Shown here piece after piece: positions 8,833-16,949 of a DNA stretch of 61,283 bases. Positions within the stretch are counted from its first letter, which is position 1, and the number at the start of each line of letters is the position of its first letter. Made by a program: the position numbers and the translations under genes. The notes under the pieces are model-generated. The model did not search any database. It saw only the letters and a program-made list of their open reading frames with translations, and was not told the origin of the DNA. The stretch is from BQJD01 sp964350265 (lineage in GTDB: Bacteria > Pseudomonadota > Gammaproteobacteria > Arenicellales > CAJQKF01): assembly GCA_964350265.1 (NCBI GenBank), contig CAYGJZ010000012.1, positions 1 through 61,283 on the forward strand, given 5' to 3'.

Positions 8833-9614
8833 TGTCCTGGGTCGAACGCCGAGAACCGGTTGCGCAGCCAGCGACGCGCGCTGCCGAGCACCTGCCGCAT
8901 CGTCGGGCGCCGCTCGCGCTGTTCGTGTCGACGATGACGTTCGTCGGCAACTGCCATTTTTCTCTCGTAGTTTTCCGGGTGCACGACATCCATGGCGGGC
9001 GTTGCGTGCACAACGAAGCGGTTCGCCAGTGCATCGTGTCGTTCGCCGGGCACGTAGAGAAACATGTTCTGTCGATACCACCAGCCCACGGTGTCGTCAT
9101 TCCAGAACCGCGGTCGTATGACGTCCAGCGGGACGAATCCCCGTGCGTGGAACTTCTCCGCCCACCAGGAGGGATAGCGTTCGTTGACGTGTCCGGTGCC
9201 GCCTTGGTGCGGGATCGCAGCGGAGAACAGGATCATCCCTGCTCGATCACACAGTTCCTGCACCAGCGAATCGGCCCGCTCGCCGGGTAGGTGCTCGGCG
9301 ACCTCCACGCAGAGCACGAGATCGAACCGTTCCCCGGCGGGAATGGCGCTTCCAATGTCCGCGGCGAGGAAGGGGATCCCCTGCCCTGCCAGTGCAGCCT
9401 GGTCTACCCAGGGTCCGTCGATGCCCAATAGGCTGGATACGCCGAGCTGCTGCGCCGACGCCAACCAGTGCCCCCGGCCACAGCCGATGTCGAGCACGCT
9501 GGTTACCGCCAGGTGCTCGAACAGGTAGCCAAGCACCTGATCGGCGGAACGTCGGGAAGTCTCCGCGTGGTGCGCGTAGAACGCGCCATCGTAGCTGGCC
9601 GCCGGGGTCACCAT
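8829..9614 (-). CDS. Class I SAM-dependent methyltransferase
   Basis: 261 aa from ATG 9614, three bases after the GT2 stop. SVLDIGCGRGHWLASAQQLG is a textbook motif I with the SAM-binding GxGxG. FDLVLCVEVAEHLPGERADS and an FSAAIPHQGGTGHVNE stretch follow, as in methyltransferases of O-antigen and capsule loci. The C-terminal about 50 residues are basic and may form a helix. One of five methyltransferase reading frames in this operon. Confidence 0.82.
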   Translation of the reverse strand: MVTPAASYDGAFYAHHAETSRRSADQVLGYLFEHLAVTSVLDIGCGRGHWLASAQQLGVSSLLGIDGPWVDQAALAGQGIPFLAADIGSAIPAGERFDLVLCVEVAEHLPGERADSLVQELCDRAGMILFSAAIPHQGGTGHVNERYPSWWAEKFHARGFVPLDVIRPRFWNDDTVGWWYRQNMFLYVPGERHDALANRFVVHATPAMDVVHPENYERKMAVADERHRRHEQRERRPTMRQVLGSARRWLRNRFSAFDPGH

Positions 9615-9617
9615 GGG

Positions 9618-10646
9618 CTAGCGATAGCGCTCCACGAGTCGCACGGGGGATGTCTCGGTGCGAACGCCGTTCACTCGCCGGGCCATGGCGAGGAAGCCAC
9701 GCTGTCGAACCAGCGAAAGCAGTGCCTCGGCGGCCGGCCCCCGCTGACCGCGCAGGGACCGCGCCAGGCACTGCCAGGCGGTGCGCAGCATCCCGCGATG
9801 ACGGGATGTCCTCGCCAAGCGCCCCGGCGTGTCACCGCGCACGGAACGCACGGCGTACTCGGTCTTGCCCAGACCGTACCACCGCCTCACCAGCCCTCTG
9901 AAACTGGTTTTCTGGCGGCTGATCCAGTGGTCGATGGCACAGTCCGGCAGGTAGGCGGTGGTGCAGCCGGCCGCCACCAGGCGCAGCCCGAACTCGGTAT
10001 CTCCACCGGCCAGCATGCCTCGCTCACTGCGGTCCAGGGACGGGTGAAAGCCGTTCAACGCCAATGCATGGGACCGCCACACGCCGAAGTTGCAGCCGGG
10101 CAGTTCGTGGCCATGGTCGGTGCCAAGCAGCAGGCGCTGCTCGCCCTTGCGGGAATACGCGGACGTTACCGAATCCAGCAGGGCCGGGGTCAGCCAACGG
10201 GCAGGAGGAACCTCGAAGCGCGGCTGAACCGGGCCACAGACGGCATCGGCCGGCAGTTCCCGCAGGGCCGCATGGCAGGCCTGCAACCAGGCCGGATGCA
10301 CCTCCATGTCGTCGTCGAGGAAGACCAGGAAGTCGTGACGCGCGGCCACCACGGCCCGGTTCCGCGCGTGGTTGAGTCCCTGGGTCGGCTCCACGACCCG
10401 GCGCACGGGCAGCGACCAGTTTCCCGACTCGATGACCTTGGCCGTGTGATCGGTGCAGTTGTTGTCGACCACGACGAGCTCGACATCGACACCTTCCGGC
10501 CGAACCAGGCGGTCGACACTTTCCACCGCCCGCAGCAGCAGCTCCGCCCGGTTGTAGGTGGGGATGAGGATCGAGTAGCCGGACGGCGCGCGGGCGTCGC
10601 GCAGCGGGGTCAATGGCTCAACCGCGGACGACTTGGACTTGTTCAC
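9618..10646 (-). CDS. Family 2 glycosyltransferase
   Basis: 342 aa from GTG 10646 (GTGA overlap with the wzt-type stop). It shows YSILIPTYNRAELLLRAVES, LVVVDNNCTDHT and FLVFLDDDMEVHPAWLQA, i.e. a GT2 with a DDD metal site, then LAGGDTEFGLRLVAAG near the catalytic base. First glycosyltransferase after the ABC exporter. Its early place in the operon does not by itself indicate an early transfer step. Confidence 0.88.
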   Translation of the reverse strand: MNKSKSSAVEPLTPLRDARAPSGYSILIPTYNRAELLLRAVESVDRLVRPEGVDVELVVVDNNCTDHTAKVIESGNWSLPVRRVVEPTQGLNHARNRAVVAARHDFLVFLDDDMEVHPAWLQACHAALRELPADAVCGPVQPRFEVPPARWLTPALLDSVTSAYSRKGEQRLLLGTDHGHELPGCNFGVWRSHALALNGFHPSLDRSERGMLAGGDTEFGLRLVAAGCTTAYLPDCAIDHWISRQKTSFRGLVRRWYGLGKTEYAVRSVRGDTPGRLARTSRHRGMLRTAWQCLARSLRGQRGPAAEALLSLVRQRGFLAMARRVNGVRTETSPVRLVERYR

Positions 10647-11935
10647 CCCTGTACACCGTGCCGGGGGGCCAGTGAATGCGCATCCGGTTCGGCTTCCATG
10701 GACCAGCTTCCGTGCTGGATGAAGGCGCCGAGTTGGCTTGGCGGCATGCGTCCGGAACCGTAGACGTCGCTCTCGACGATCTCGAAGGTTGCCGCACCGC
10801 TGATGCGATCGATGCTCTGGGTGGCATCGCCGAGGAACAGGTCGATACCGTACCGTCCCGGCGCCAGCGGCAGCGAGGGAAGCTCCGCCACGATCACGCC
10901 TTCGTGGACGGCATCGAATCGGTATCCGGGCACGATGCGATTGTCGAGGGAGAACAGTGGCGTACCAAGGGAATCGCGCACCACGTAGCCGAGCACCGGG
11001 TTGATCGGCGTGACGGCCCCGCCAAAGGCGACCCGGATGCGCAACGTGTCGCCGGTGCGATACTGCAGGCAGTCGTTGCCGGCCTGGTCGAGCAGTGCCA
11101 GGCTGTCCATCAGCGGCACCGCCGAGCCGGGGCGGCCGGGATGGTTGGCCAGGTCCTGCCGCGCGTCATGCCCGCCACCGGCGAGGGCCGCGTAGCGCTC
11201 GACCAGCGAGCGTGTCTCGCCGATGCCCGCCACCTGGCCATCGGCCAGCAGCAGCACACGGTCACACAGCGCGCTGACCGCGGCCATGTTGTGGGAGACG
11301 AACAGCACGGTACGGCCGCTGGAGGCCACCTCGCTCATCTTGCCGATGCAGCGCTGCTGGAAGCCGAGATCCCCCACCGCGAGCACTTCGTCGATGATCA
11401 GCACTTCCGGCTCCAGGTGCGCGGCAACGGCAAAGGCAAGGCGAACGGTCATGCCGCTGGAGTACCGTTTCACCGGGGTGTCGATGAACGGCTCCACGCC
11501 GGCGAATGCGACGATGTCGTCGAAGCGGCTGCGAATCTCCGCCGACGTCATGCCGAGGATGGCGCCGTTGAGGAACACGTTCTCGCGGCCGGTGAGTTCC
11601 TTGTGAAAGCCGGTGCCGACCTCGAGCAGGCTGGCGACCCGGCCACGAATGCGGGCCTCGCCCGTGGTGGGTTCGGTGATGCGGCTGAGGATCTTGAGCA
11701 GGGTGGACTTGCCGGCGCCGTTGCGGCCGATCACGCCGAGGACCTCGCCTTCGCGAACCTCGAAGCTGACATCGCGCAGCGCCCAGAAGTCCTCCGGCGT
11801 ACTGCGCTGGCGGCGTCGCGCGAAGCGGTTGGAGAAGACGCGGGCGATGCGCTCGGAGACGAGATCGTGCCGCACGTGTTCGCCAAGACGGTAGCGCTTG
11901 CCCAGTTGCCTGGCCTCGACGATGGCCTGGCTCAT
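10643..11935 (-). CDS. wzt: Polysaccharide ABC exporter ATPase with C-terminal glycan-binding domain (Wzt type)
   Basis: 430 aa. The nucleotide-binding domain spans about 1-245: Walker A GRNGAGKST 70-78, signature YSSGM 158-162, Walker B LIIDE ending at D182-E183, and switch His in FVSHN. The extra about 170 residues after 255 form a beta-rich domain like Wzt_C, which in ABC-exported O-antigens binds the modified chain end. With the permease at 11967 it drives export across the inner membrane. The many methyltransferases downstream could supply such a terminal mark (inference). Confidence 0.92.
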   Translation of the reverse strand: MSQAIVEARQLGKRYRLGEHVRHDLVSERIARVFSNRFARRRQRSTPEDFWALRDVSFEVREGEVLGVIGRNGAGKSTLLKILSRITEPTTGEARIRGRVASLLEVGTGFHKELTGRENVFLNGAILGMTSAEIRSRFDDIVAFAGVEPFIDTPVKRYSSGMTVRLAFAVAAHLEPEVLIIDEVLAVGDLGFQQRCIGKMSEVASSGRTVLFVSHNMAAVSALCDRVLLLADGQVAGIGETRSLVERYAALAGGGHDARQDLANHPGRPGSAVPLMDSLALLDQAGNDCLQYRTGDTLRIRVAFGGAVTPINPVLGYVVRDSLGTPLFSLDNRIVPGYRFDAVHEGVIVAELPSLPLAPGRYGIDLFLGDATQSIDRISGAATFEIVESDVYGSGRMPPSQLGAFIQHGSWSMEAEPDAHSLAPRHGVQG

Positions 11936-11966
11936 GCGCCCTTTCCTGCCTGGTTGCCCCGCACGC

Positions 11967-12803
11967 TCACACGATGTCCGCGAAGGTGCGCTCGGTGTTG
12001 CGGAAGTACACCAGCGCTGCCGCCAACAGGGCGAACACCACCAGCATGCTCAGCGCCATGCCGGGCCAGTACGGGGTGAAGCCGTCGCCGAGCACCGCCC
12101 AGCGGAAGCCGTCGATGACGCCGACCATGGGGTTGAGGCTGTAGAGCAGGCGCCAGCCGTCGGGCACCACGTCGCTCATGTAGCCCACCGGGCTGATGTA
12201 CAGGCCCATGGAAACGATAAAGGGCACGATGTACTTCACGTCGCGGTACTTGACGTTGACCGCGCTCATCAGGATGCCCACGCTGAGCGCGGCGAGCAGT
12301 GCCAGCAGGGCGAACAGCGGCAACAGCAGCAGGCCGGCACGGAACTCGACACCGAACCACAGCATCAGGACGAACAGCATGGCCAGGGTGATGGCGAAGT
12401 CGATGACGCCGCTCAAGGTGGCGCTGACCGGGATGATGAGACGGGGGAAGTAGACCTTCTGCACCATGTTCTGGGCGCCGACCACCGAGCCGCTGCTCTG
12501 GCTGATGGCATTGGCGAAGAACTGCCAGGGCAGGACCCCGGTCAGGGTCAGCAGCGCATAGGGGGCATCGCCGCTGGGCAGTTCGGCCAGGCGGCCGAAG
12601 ATCACCGTGAACACCACCACGGTAAGCAGCGGCTGGATCACCGCCCAGGCAATGCCGATGGCGGTCTGCTTGTAGCGCACCAGGATGTCGCGCCAGGCGA
12701 GGAAGTAGAACAGCTCGCGGTAGCGCCACAGCTCGGCGAAATCGAGGCCGGCAAAGCCGCGCCGTGCGCGGATCACGATTTCTTCCGGGTGGCGCCCGCT
12801 CAT
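11967..12803 (-). CDS. wzm: Polysaccharide ABC exporter permease (Wzm, ABC-2 type)
   Basis: 278 aa from ATG 12803, which overlaps the regulator stop (ATGA); the open frame upstream lies inside that gene. The N-terminal cytosolic helix (LWRYRELFYFLAWRDILVRYKQ) is typical of ABC-2 O-antigen and teichoic exporters. About six hydrophobic spans follow, together with the VLPWQFFANAISQSSGSVVG and LNPMVGVIDGFRWAVLG regions conserved in Wzm. Works with the ATPase 31 bp downstream. Confidence 0.92.
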   Translation of the reverse strand: MSGRHPEEIVIRARRGFAGLDFAELWRYRELFYFLAWRDILVRYKQTAIGIAWAVIQPLLTVVVFTVIFGRLAELPSGDAPYALLTLTGVLPWQFFANAISQSSGSVVGAQNMVQKVYFPRLIIPVSATLSGVIDFAITLAMLFVLMLWFGVEFRAGLLLLPLFALLALLAALSVGILMSAVNVKYRDVKYIVPFIVSMGLYISPVGYMSDVVPDGWRLLYSLNPMVGVIDGFRWAVLGDGFTPYWPGMALSMLVVFALLAAALVYFRNTERTFADIV

Positions 12804-13162
12804 GTCCCCTCCCCCGGCTTGTCCACCGCCGTGCCCTGCTCGCGGGTTTCCAGCTCGCTGGAGAGTTGCTCGATCTCGTGCTTCAAGCGGTCGTACTCGG
12901 CCTTCTTGCGTTCCAGGAAGCGCTGGGTCAACGACCACTTCCTGGCCATGCCCGCCGGGGTCAGCATGTAGGCATAGGCGAGCTTGTTGCTGCTGTTGCG
13001 GAAGTTGCGGGTCTTCACCCAGCCCTTGTCCACCAGCGCCCGCAGGCAGTAGTTGGCCTTGCCCAGGCTGATGCCAAGCTCGCTGGCGAGTTCGCGCTGG
13101 GTCAGGTCCGGGCGCGACTCGATCAGCTTGATCAGGCGCAGGTTGATTTCGTCGGGTGGCAT
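12800..13162 (-). CDS. EPS-associated MarR-family transcriptional regulator
   Basis: 120 aa from ATG 13162. The winged-helix HTH covers about 5-70 (LIKLIESRPDLTQRELASEL, then GISLGKANYCLRALVDKGWV). A charged coiled-coil tail (FLERKKAEYDRLKHEIEQL) follows. This size and tail match the family of MarR-like regulators found at the head of exopolysaccharide clusters. It is the first gene of operon A and probably controls its own promoter through the palindrome at 13241-13255 (inference). Confidence 0.88.
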   Translation of the reverse strand: MPPDEINLRLIKLIESRPDLTQRELASELGISLGKANYCLRALVDKGWVKTRNFRNSSNKLAYAYMLTPAGMARKWSLTQRFLERKKAEYDRLKHEIEQLSSELETREQGTAVDKPGEGT

Positions 13163-13189
13163 GTTGGCGGGAGCACGGAGGAATGCAGG

Positions 13190-13201
13190 CACGCTACCGC
13201 C
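13190..13201 (-). promoter_or_regulatory. ops element (RfaH recruitment site) in the 5' leader of operon A
   Basis: On the minus strand the sequence is GGCGGTAGCGTG, identical to the 12-base ops core at which RfaH loads onto paused RNA polymerase in E. coli. It lies 28 nt before the regulator ATG and about 55-66 nt after the predicted start site. A perfect 6-bp inverted repeat (13184-13189 with 13201-13206) brackets it, consistent with the hairpin formed by the non-template strand at ops. An RfaH homologue is encoded at 54490-55023. Confidence 0.75.
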
Positions 13202-13240
13202 CTGCAGCGTGGTCGCCGCATGCCGGGCAGGCACCCCTGC

Positions 13241-13255
13241 GTTCAATGGTTGAAC
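13241..13255. promoter_or_regulatory. Palindromic operator candidate for the MarR-type regulator
   Basis: GTTCAATGGTTGAAC: perfect 6-bp arms around a 3-bp centre. It begins 7 nt after the predicted -10 hexamer, so it covers about +1 to +15 of the operon A transcript. A further TTGAA half-site overlaps the -35. Placement fits autorepression by the regulator encoded 80 bp downstream; that it is the binding site is inference. Confidence 0.5.
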
Positions 13256-13261
13256 AGACGA

Positions 13262-13291
13262 AGCTTACGCGAGATTTCGTCGTGGATTCAA
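13262..13291 (-). promoter_or_regulatory. Sigma-70-type promoter of operon A
   Basis: Minus-strand -35 TTGAAT (13286-13291), an 18-bp spacer and -10 TAAGCT (13262-13267). The predicted start is near 13255, giving a leader of about 93 nt that contains the ops element. The intergenic stretch 13163-13376 has no other convincing coding signal. A GC-rich hairpin without a U-tract lies just after the upstream gene (about 13343-13370). Confidence 0.5.
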
Positions 13292-13376
13292 CCGTTTCAG
13301 GCCGCTTTTTCGGGTCGGAAAACGCATCTGCCGAACCCCGTTCACGGGCCCCGCGGCACGCCGCTGGGGGCAGCGA

Positions 13377-14825
13377 CTACGTCTGCGGCTCGCGCCACGG
13401 CCGGTGATCGCCGATGCTGACGCCGAATCGCCGTCCGCTGTCCCGGGCGAGGTCTTCCAGCGACCGTCGCAGTGCCTGCTTGGCCTCGTCGTCGCCGTGC
13501 ACGATGCGCACCTGGGACGGTCCCGTGCGGATGCCCTGGACGAAGCGGACCAGGTCGTCGTGGTCGGCATGGGCGCTGTAGCCACCGATGGTCTCGACCC
13601 CGGCGCGGATGGTGTAGCGGTGTCCGTCCAGTTCGACCCAGCCGCCCCGGGGACCGTGTTCCTGGATGGCCCGCCCGGGCGTGCCCGGGGCCTGGTAGCC
13701 GACGAACAGCACGTTGTGACGGGCATCGCCGATCACGGCCTTCAGGTAGTTGACGATGCGACCGCCCGCGGCCATGCCGCTGGCCGCCAGCACCACCGCC
13801 GGACGATGCGTCTCGGCCAGTTGCTGCACGGTGGCCAGGTGGGCCCGGTGATCGTCCACCGTGTGCAGGGTCTCGAAGCTCAGCGGGTGTCGCCCGTCGC
13901 CCAGGCGTGCGTGTGCCTCGGCATCCCAGTAGGGTCTCAGGGTGCGGTAGGCGGCCGTGAAACGTGCCGCCAGCGGCGAATCCACCACCACCAGCAGTTC
14001 CTGCCAGGCCGGCTCGCCGGCCTCGTGGATCAGCCCTTCCAGTTCGTAGAGCAGTTCCTGGGTACGCCCGATGCTGAAGGCCGGCACCAGCACGGTGCCG
14101 CCATCGGCCAGGGCCCGCTGGATGGCGGCGCGCAGTCTCGCCACCCGTTGACGTCGGTCTTCGTGCACGCGGTTGCCGTAGGTGCTTTCGATGACCACCA
14201 CGTCGGCCCGCGAGGGCGAGCGCGGCGCCGGCAGCAAGGGCGCATGGGGCGCGCCGAGGTCGCCGGAGAACACGTAGCGACGACGACCCTGCCGCCCCGC
14301 CAGGTCGAACTCCACGTAGGCCGAACCGAGGATGTGACCGGCCCGTTGCAGGCGCACGCGCACCGGCTCTCGCCCGGCCGGCGGCAGCGCGTGCCATTGG
14401 TCGTAGTCCAGCGGCACCAGTTGTCGTTGCACGCGTTCGAGGAATCGTTCGATGAGATCCCGGTCGCGGGTGAAGCCGACCTTCAACGCGTCTTCGATCA
14501 CCAGCGGCAGCAGCACCGCCGAAGGCCGCGAGCAGAGGATGGGACCATCGAAGCCGGCGGCCACCAGGTAGGGGATGCGGCCGACGTGGTCGATGTGCAC
14601 GTGGGTTACCACCAGCGCGGCGACATCGTCCAGCGGAAAGTCGATGCGCTGGCGGGCAAGCTCGTCCTCCGCCGGGCGGTCGTCTCCCTGGAACAGCCCG
14701 CAGTCCACCAGCACCGCGTATCCCGGCGCCACGCACAGGCGATGGCAACTGCCGGTCACGCCCCGAACCGCGCCGTGGTGCACGATGCCTGGAAAGCCTT
14801 CGTCGTCGTTGGCGTTCTCGTTCAC
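13377..14825 (-). CDS. MBL-fold/beta-CASP hydrolase with RNA-specificity domain
   Basis: 482 aa from GTG 14825 (GTGA overlap with the ligase stop). Metal-binding HVHIDH is at 75-80. Further motifs are GHILGSAYVEF, SGDLG, the beta-CASP ESTYGNRVHED and PAFSIGRTQELLYEL segments, ASGMAAGGRI and C-terminal YSAHADHDDL. All catalytic landmarks of the CPSF73/YSH1-like ribonuclease family are present, so it should be active. Known bacterial members cut RNA. Its role in a glycan export operon is unexplained. It is the last gene of operon B. Confidence 0.85.
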   Translation of the reverse strand: MNENANDDEGFPGIVHHGAVRGVTGSCHRLCVAPGYAVLVDCGLFQGDDRPAEDELARQRIDFPLDDVAALVVTHVHIDHVGRIPYLVAAGFDGPILCSRPSAVLLPLVIEDALKVGFTRDRDLIERFLERVQRQLVPLDYDQWHALPPAGREPVRVRLQRAGHILGSAYVEFDLAGRQGRRRYVFSGDLGAPHAPLLPAPRSPSRADVVVIESTYGNRVHEDRRQRVARLRAAIQRALADGGTVLVPAFSIGRTQELLYELEGLIHEAGEPAWQELLVVVDSPLAARFTAAYRTLRPYWDAEAHARLGDGRHPLSFETLHTVDDHRAHLATVQQLAETHRPAVVLAASGMAAGGRIVNYLKAVIGDARHNVLFVGYQAPGTPGRAIQEHGPRGGWVELDGHRYTIRAGVETIGGYSAHADHDDLVRFVQGIRTGPSQVRIVHGDDEAKQALRRSLEDLARDSGRRFGVSIGDHRPWREPQT

Positions 14826-16258
14826 GGGCCGCGGGCCTCGCCGACCCAGTCACTGGCGGTGTCGCCGTCCATCGGATCGCGTCGACGACGGCTGGGCAAG
14901 GTCCACACCGACAGCGCGGTGACGCAGCCGGCGAGGACGAGGAACGCCGCGCTGATGGCGGGAATCTCGAAGGTGAACTCGAAGAGCGCATGGCCGAGGG
15001 CGGTGAGCATGCCGAACAATGCGCCCAGAGCCGCGATGCGAATGCGCGGGTCCGACGACACCAGCCACAGCCGGTAGGCCTGGCGCAGCACCAGCAGGAC
15101 GAAGCCGCCGAGCAGCAGCAGGCCGACCAGGCCGCACTCCACCAGCAGTTCCAGGTACTGGTTGTGGGCGTGGTCGAAGGTCTGGTTGCGGTGCAGGCTG
15201 CCATCGCGATGCAGGGCATAGGCATCGGTGAACGAACCCGCACCGAAGCCGGTCAATGGTCGCGAGGAGATGGTCATCACGGAGATGCGCCACTCCGCCA
15301 ACCGACCGTCGGCGAGGCCGTCGGTGACCGCGCGCAGGGATCGATCAAAGACCGGGGAATTCCAGGCCAGCACCACCACCAGGGCGACCACCGAGGCCAC
15401 CAGCGCGCCCCCCAGCCGCCATCGGCCCTGGCTGGCCGAAACCAGCGCCAGGCCCGCCACCAGCGCCAGCAGCAGCCCGGCCATGGCGCCGCGCGAGCCG
15501 CTGGCGGCGATCACCACCAGCAACGGCGCCACCAGGCCGATGGCCAGCATGCCGCGACCGGTGAGCACGAACAGCATCCGCACCAGCCAGGACGACTGGC
15601 CGTTGCCCGCCTCGTCCTCCTCGAACACGCGGCCGATGAGCAGGCCGACCAGCACCCCGGCCGCCATGGCCAGGTAGCCGGCAAAGTGATTCCGGTTCAG
15701 GAAGGTACCGTTGATCGGCCTGTCGGTGAGCGCGGCCAGGGTGGGAAAGTCCTGGGAGGCGAGGTATTCCCAGGCACCGAAGCCTGCCTGCACGAAGGCC
15801 GACAGCAGCACGAAGCCGAGCAGCAGGTAGGCATGACGGGCAATGCGCACGGCGAAGACCACCAGGAAGAAGAGCCCGAAGCCGAACAGGGCATAGCCCA
15901 GGTCGTGCCAGGTGGCATCCGGATACAGGCTCAACGGCACCCACTGCGGGTAGGTGTCCAGCACGGCGACGAGTTCCCCGCGGGTCTCGGCGCCGCCCGC
16001 CTCCAGCGCGAAGCCGGTGCCCAGGTGGCCCTGGGCCAGCAGCAGCCCGAGCCATGCGGCGGCCAGCCAGAACGGTCCGCGCAGGACATGCAGTCGCGAC
16101 GAAAGCCGACCGCCAACGGCGGCGGCCGCCGCCGCGCACCCGGCCACCACCAGGACGCCGGCGAGCAGCACGAGCAGCATCCAGGTGCGGTTGGCACCCA
16201 TGGGCAGCGGCATGGCCAACAGCAGCAGGCCGATCAGCGGGCGGACGATCTTCCTCAT
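14822..16258 (-). CDS. O-antigen ligase / polymerase family membrane protein
   Basis: 478 aa from ATG 16258; the frame stays open further upstream but there lies inside the preceding gene. It is a polytopic membrane protein with about 11-12 hydrophobic spans. A long periplasmic loop contains a TGFGAGSFTDAYALH motif with a nearby FDHAHNQYLELLVECG. This GxGxxxF / HNxYLE pattern is the Wzy_C/WaaL (O-antigen ligase) signature. It may polymerise repeat units or ligate chains; sequence cannot separate the two. It is preceded by a small membrane-anchored protein and coupled to the beta-CASP gene. Confidence 0.85.
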   Translation of the reverse strand: MRKIVRPLIGLLLLAMPLPMGANRTWMLLVLLAGVLVVAGCAAAAAAVGGRLSSRLHVLRGPFWLAAAWLGLLLAQGHLGTGFALEAGGAETRGELVAVLDTYPQWVPLSLYPDATWHDLGYALFGFGLFFLVVFAVRIARHAYLLLGFVLLSAFVQAGFGAWEYLASQDFPTLAALTDRPINGTFLNRNHFAGYLAMAAGVLVGLLIGRVFEEDEAGNGQSSWLVRMLFVLTGRGMLAIGLVAPLLVVIAASGSRGAMAGLLLALVAGLALVSASQGRWRLGGALVASVVALVVVLAWNSPVFDRSLRAVTDGLADGRLAEWRISVMTISSRPLTGFGAGSFTDAYALHRDGSLHRNQTFDHAHNQYLELLVECGLVGLLLLGGFVLLVLRQAYRLWLVSSDPRIRIAALGALFGMLTALGHALFEFTFEIPAISAAFLVLAGCVTALSVWTLPSRRRRDPMDGDTASDWVGEARGP

Positions 16259-16280
16259 GAACGGCAACCAGGCACGGGCA

Positions 16281-16928
16281 TCAGGTCCCGGGCCGCACGG
16301 CGTCGTAGAGAGACTGGTAGGTGCCGCGGGTGAAGCCGCTGCGCACGTAGTCCATGAGCTCCTCGCCGCCGTCGGCGAGAATGCCACGCACCACCCCGGC
16401 CAGCAGGGCATGCACCTCGGGCGGCAGGCGCCTGCCATGCGTGAAATAGATGTTCAGCAGGTACAACTGGGACTGCAGGTCGTGGCGCCCGAGCGCCAGC
16501 GCGATCTCCAGCCGGTGGGCATCGGTGGCGGTCCAGGCGTCGGAGGACAGGCCATTGCCGAAGCGCGCCGCCCATGCCCTGCCCCAGAAAGGTCGCGTGC
16601 GCAGGGTCAGGGCCAGCATGTCTTCGGCGGCGGCGCGTTCACGAGCCTGATGTCGCGGATTGGCCTTTTGCAGGAAGGCCCGCCACTCGTGCAACTTGGC
16701 CGACAGGAACAGCGCATCGGCATGGCCGCCATAGCGGTGCAGCACCTGTGCAACGGTGTCCAGGTGCCGGGCCAGCAGGCGATCGTCGTCGACACCGCCA
16801 CGCGCATCCCAGCGATCCACGTCCCGCGCCACCTGCCACAGGTGGTACTCGTCGCGGGCATAGCCTGCCACCACCAGCGAGGCGCCGAACAACAGCAGCG
16901 CGGCCAGCGCCAGGCCTAGACGGAACAT
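16281..16928 (-). CDS. Small membrane-anchored protein of polysaccharide locus, possibly VpsP-like
   Basis: 215 aa from ATG 16928. One N-terminal hydrophobic segment (about 4-22) looks like a signal anchor. The rest is helical with Ala/Leu/Arg-rich, TPR-like stretches (DALFLSAKLHEWRAFLQKAN, MLALTLRTRPFWGRAWAARF). No catalytic motif is recognised. Position between wzc and an O-antigen-ligase-type gene, and its size, recall VpsP-family proteins; the match is from memory and weak. It is 21 bp from wzc and 22 bp from the ligase, so surely in the same operon. Confidence 0.7.
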   Translation of the reverse strand: MFRLGLALAALLLFGASLVVAGYARDEYHLWQVARDVDRWDARGGVDDDRLLARHLDTVAQVLHRYGGHADALFLSAKLHEWRAFLQKANPRHQARERAAAEDMLALTLRTRPFWGRAWAARFGNGLSSDAWTATDAHRLEIALALGRHDLQSQLYLLNIYFTHGRRLPPEVHALLAGVVRGILADGGEELMDYVRSGFTRGTYQSLYDAVRPGT

Positions 16929-16949
16929 GGCCCGGCCCGTGAATCCAGG

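Noticed and set aside
13163..13246. Longer N-terminus for the MarR-type regulator (start at 13246)
   Set aside because: It would be translated through the ops hairpin, and the extra 28 residues precede the normal HTH start; ATG 13162 gives the usual family length.
13343..13370. Rho-independent terminator after the beta-CASP gene
   Set aside because: A strong GC hairpin exists but no U-tract follows within the expected distance, so it is mentioned only with the promoter entry.
16258..16438. N-terminal extension of the O-antigen-ligase-type protein
   Set aside because: The extra 60 residues overlap the upstream gene, are Cys/Pro/Trp-rich and precede a normal start followed directly by a membrane span.
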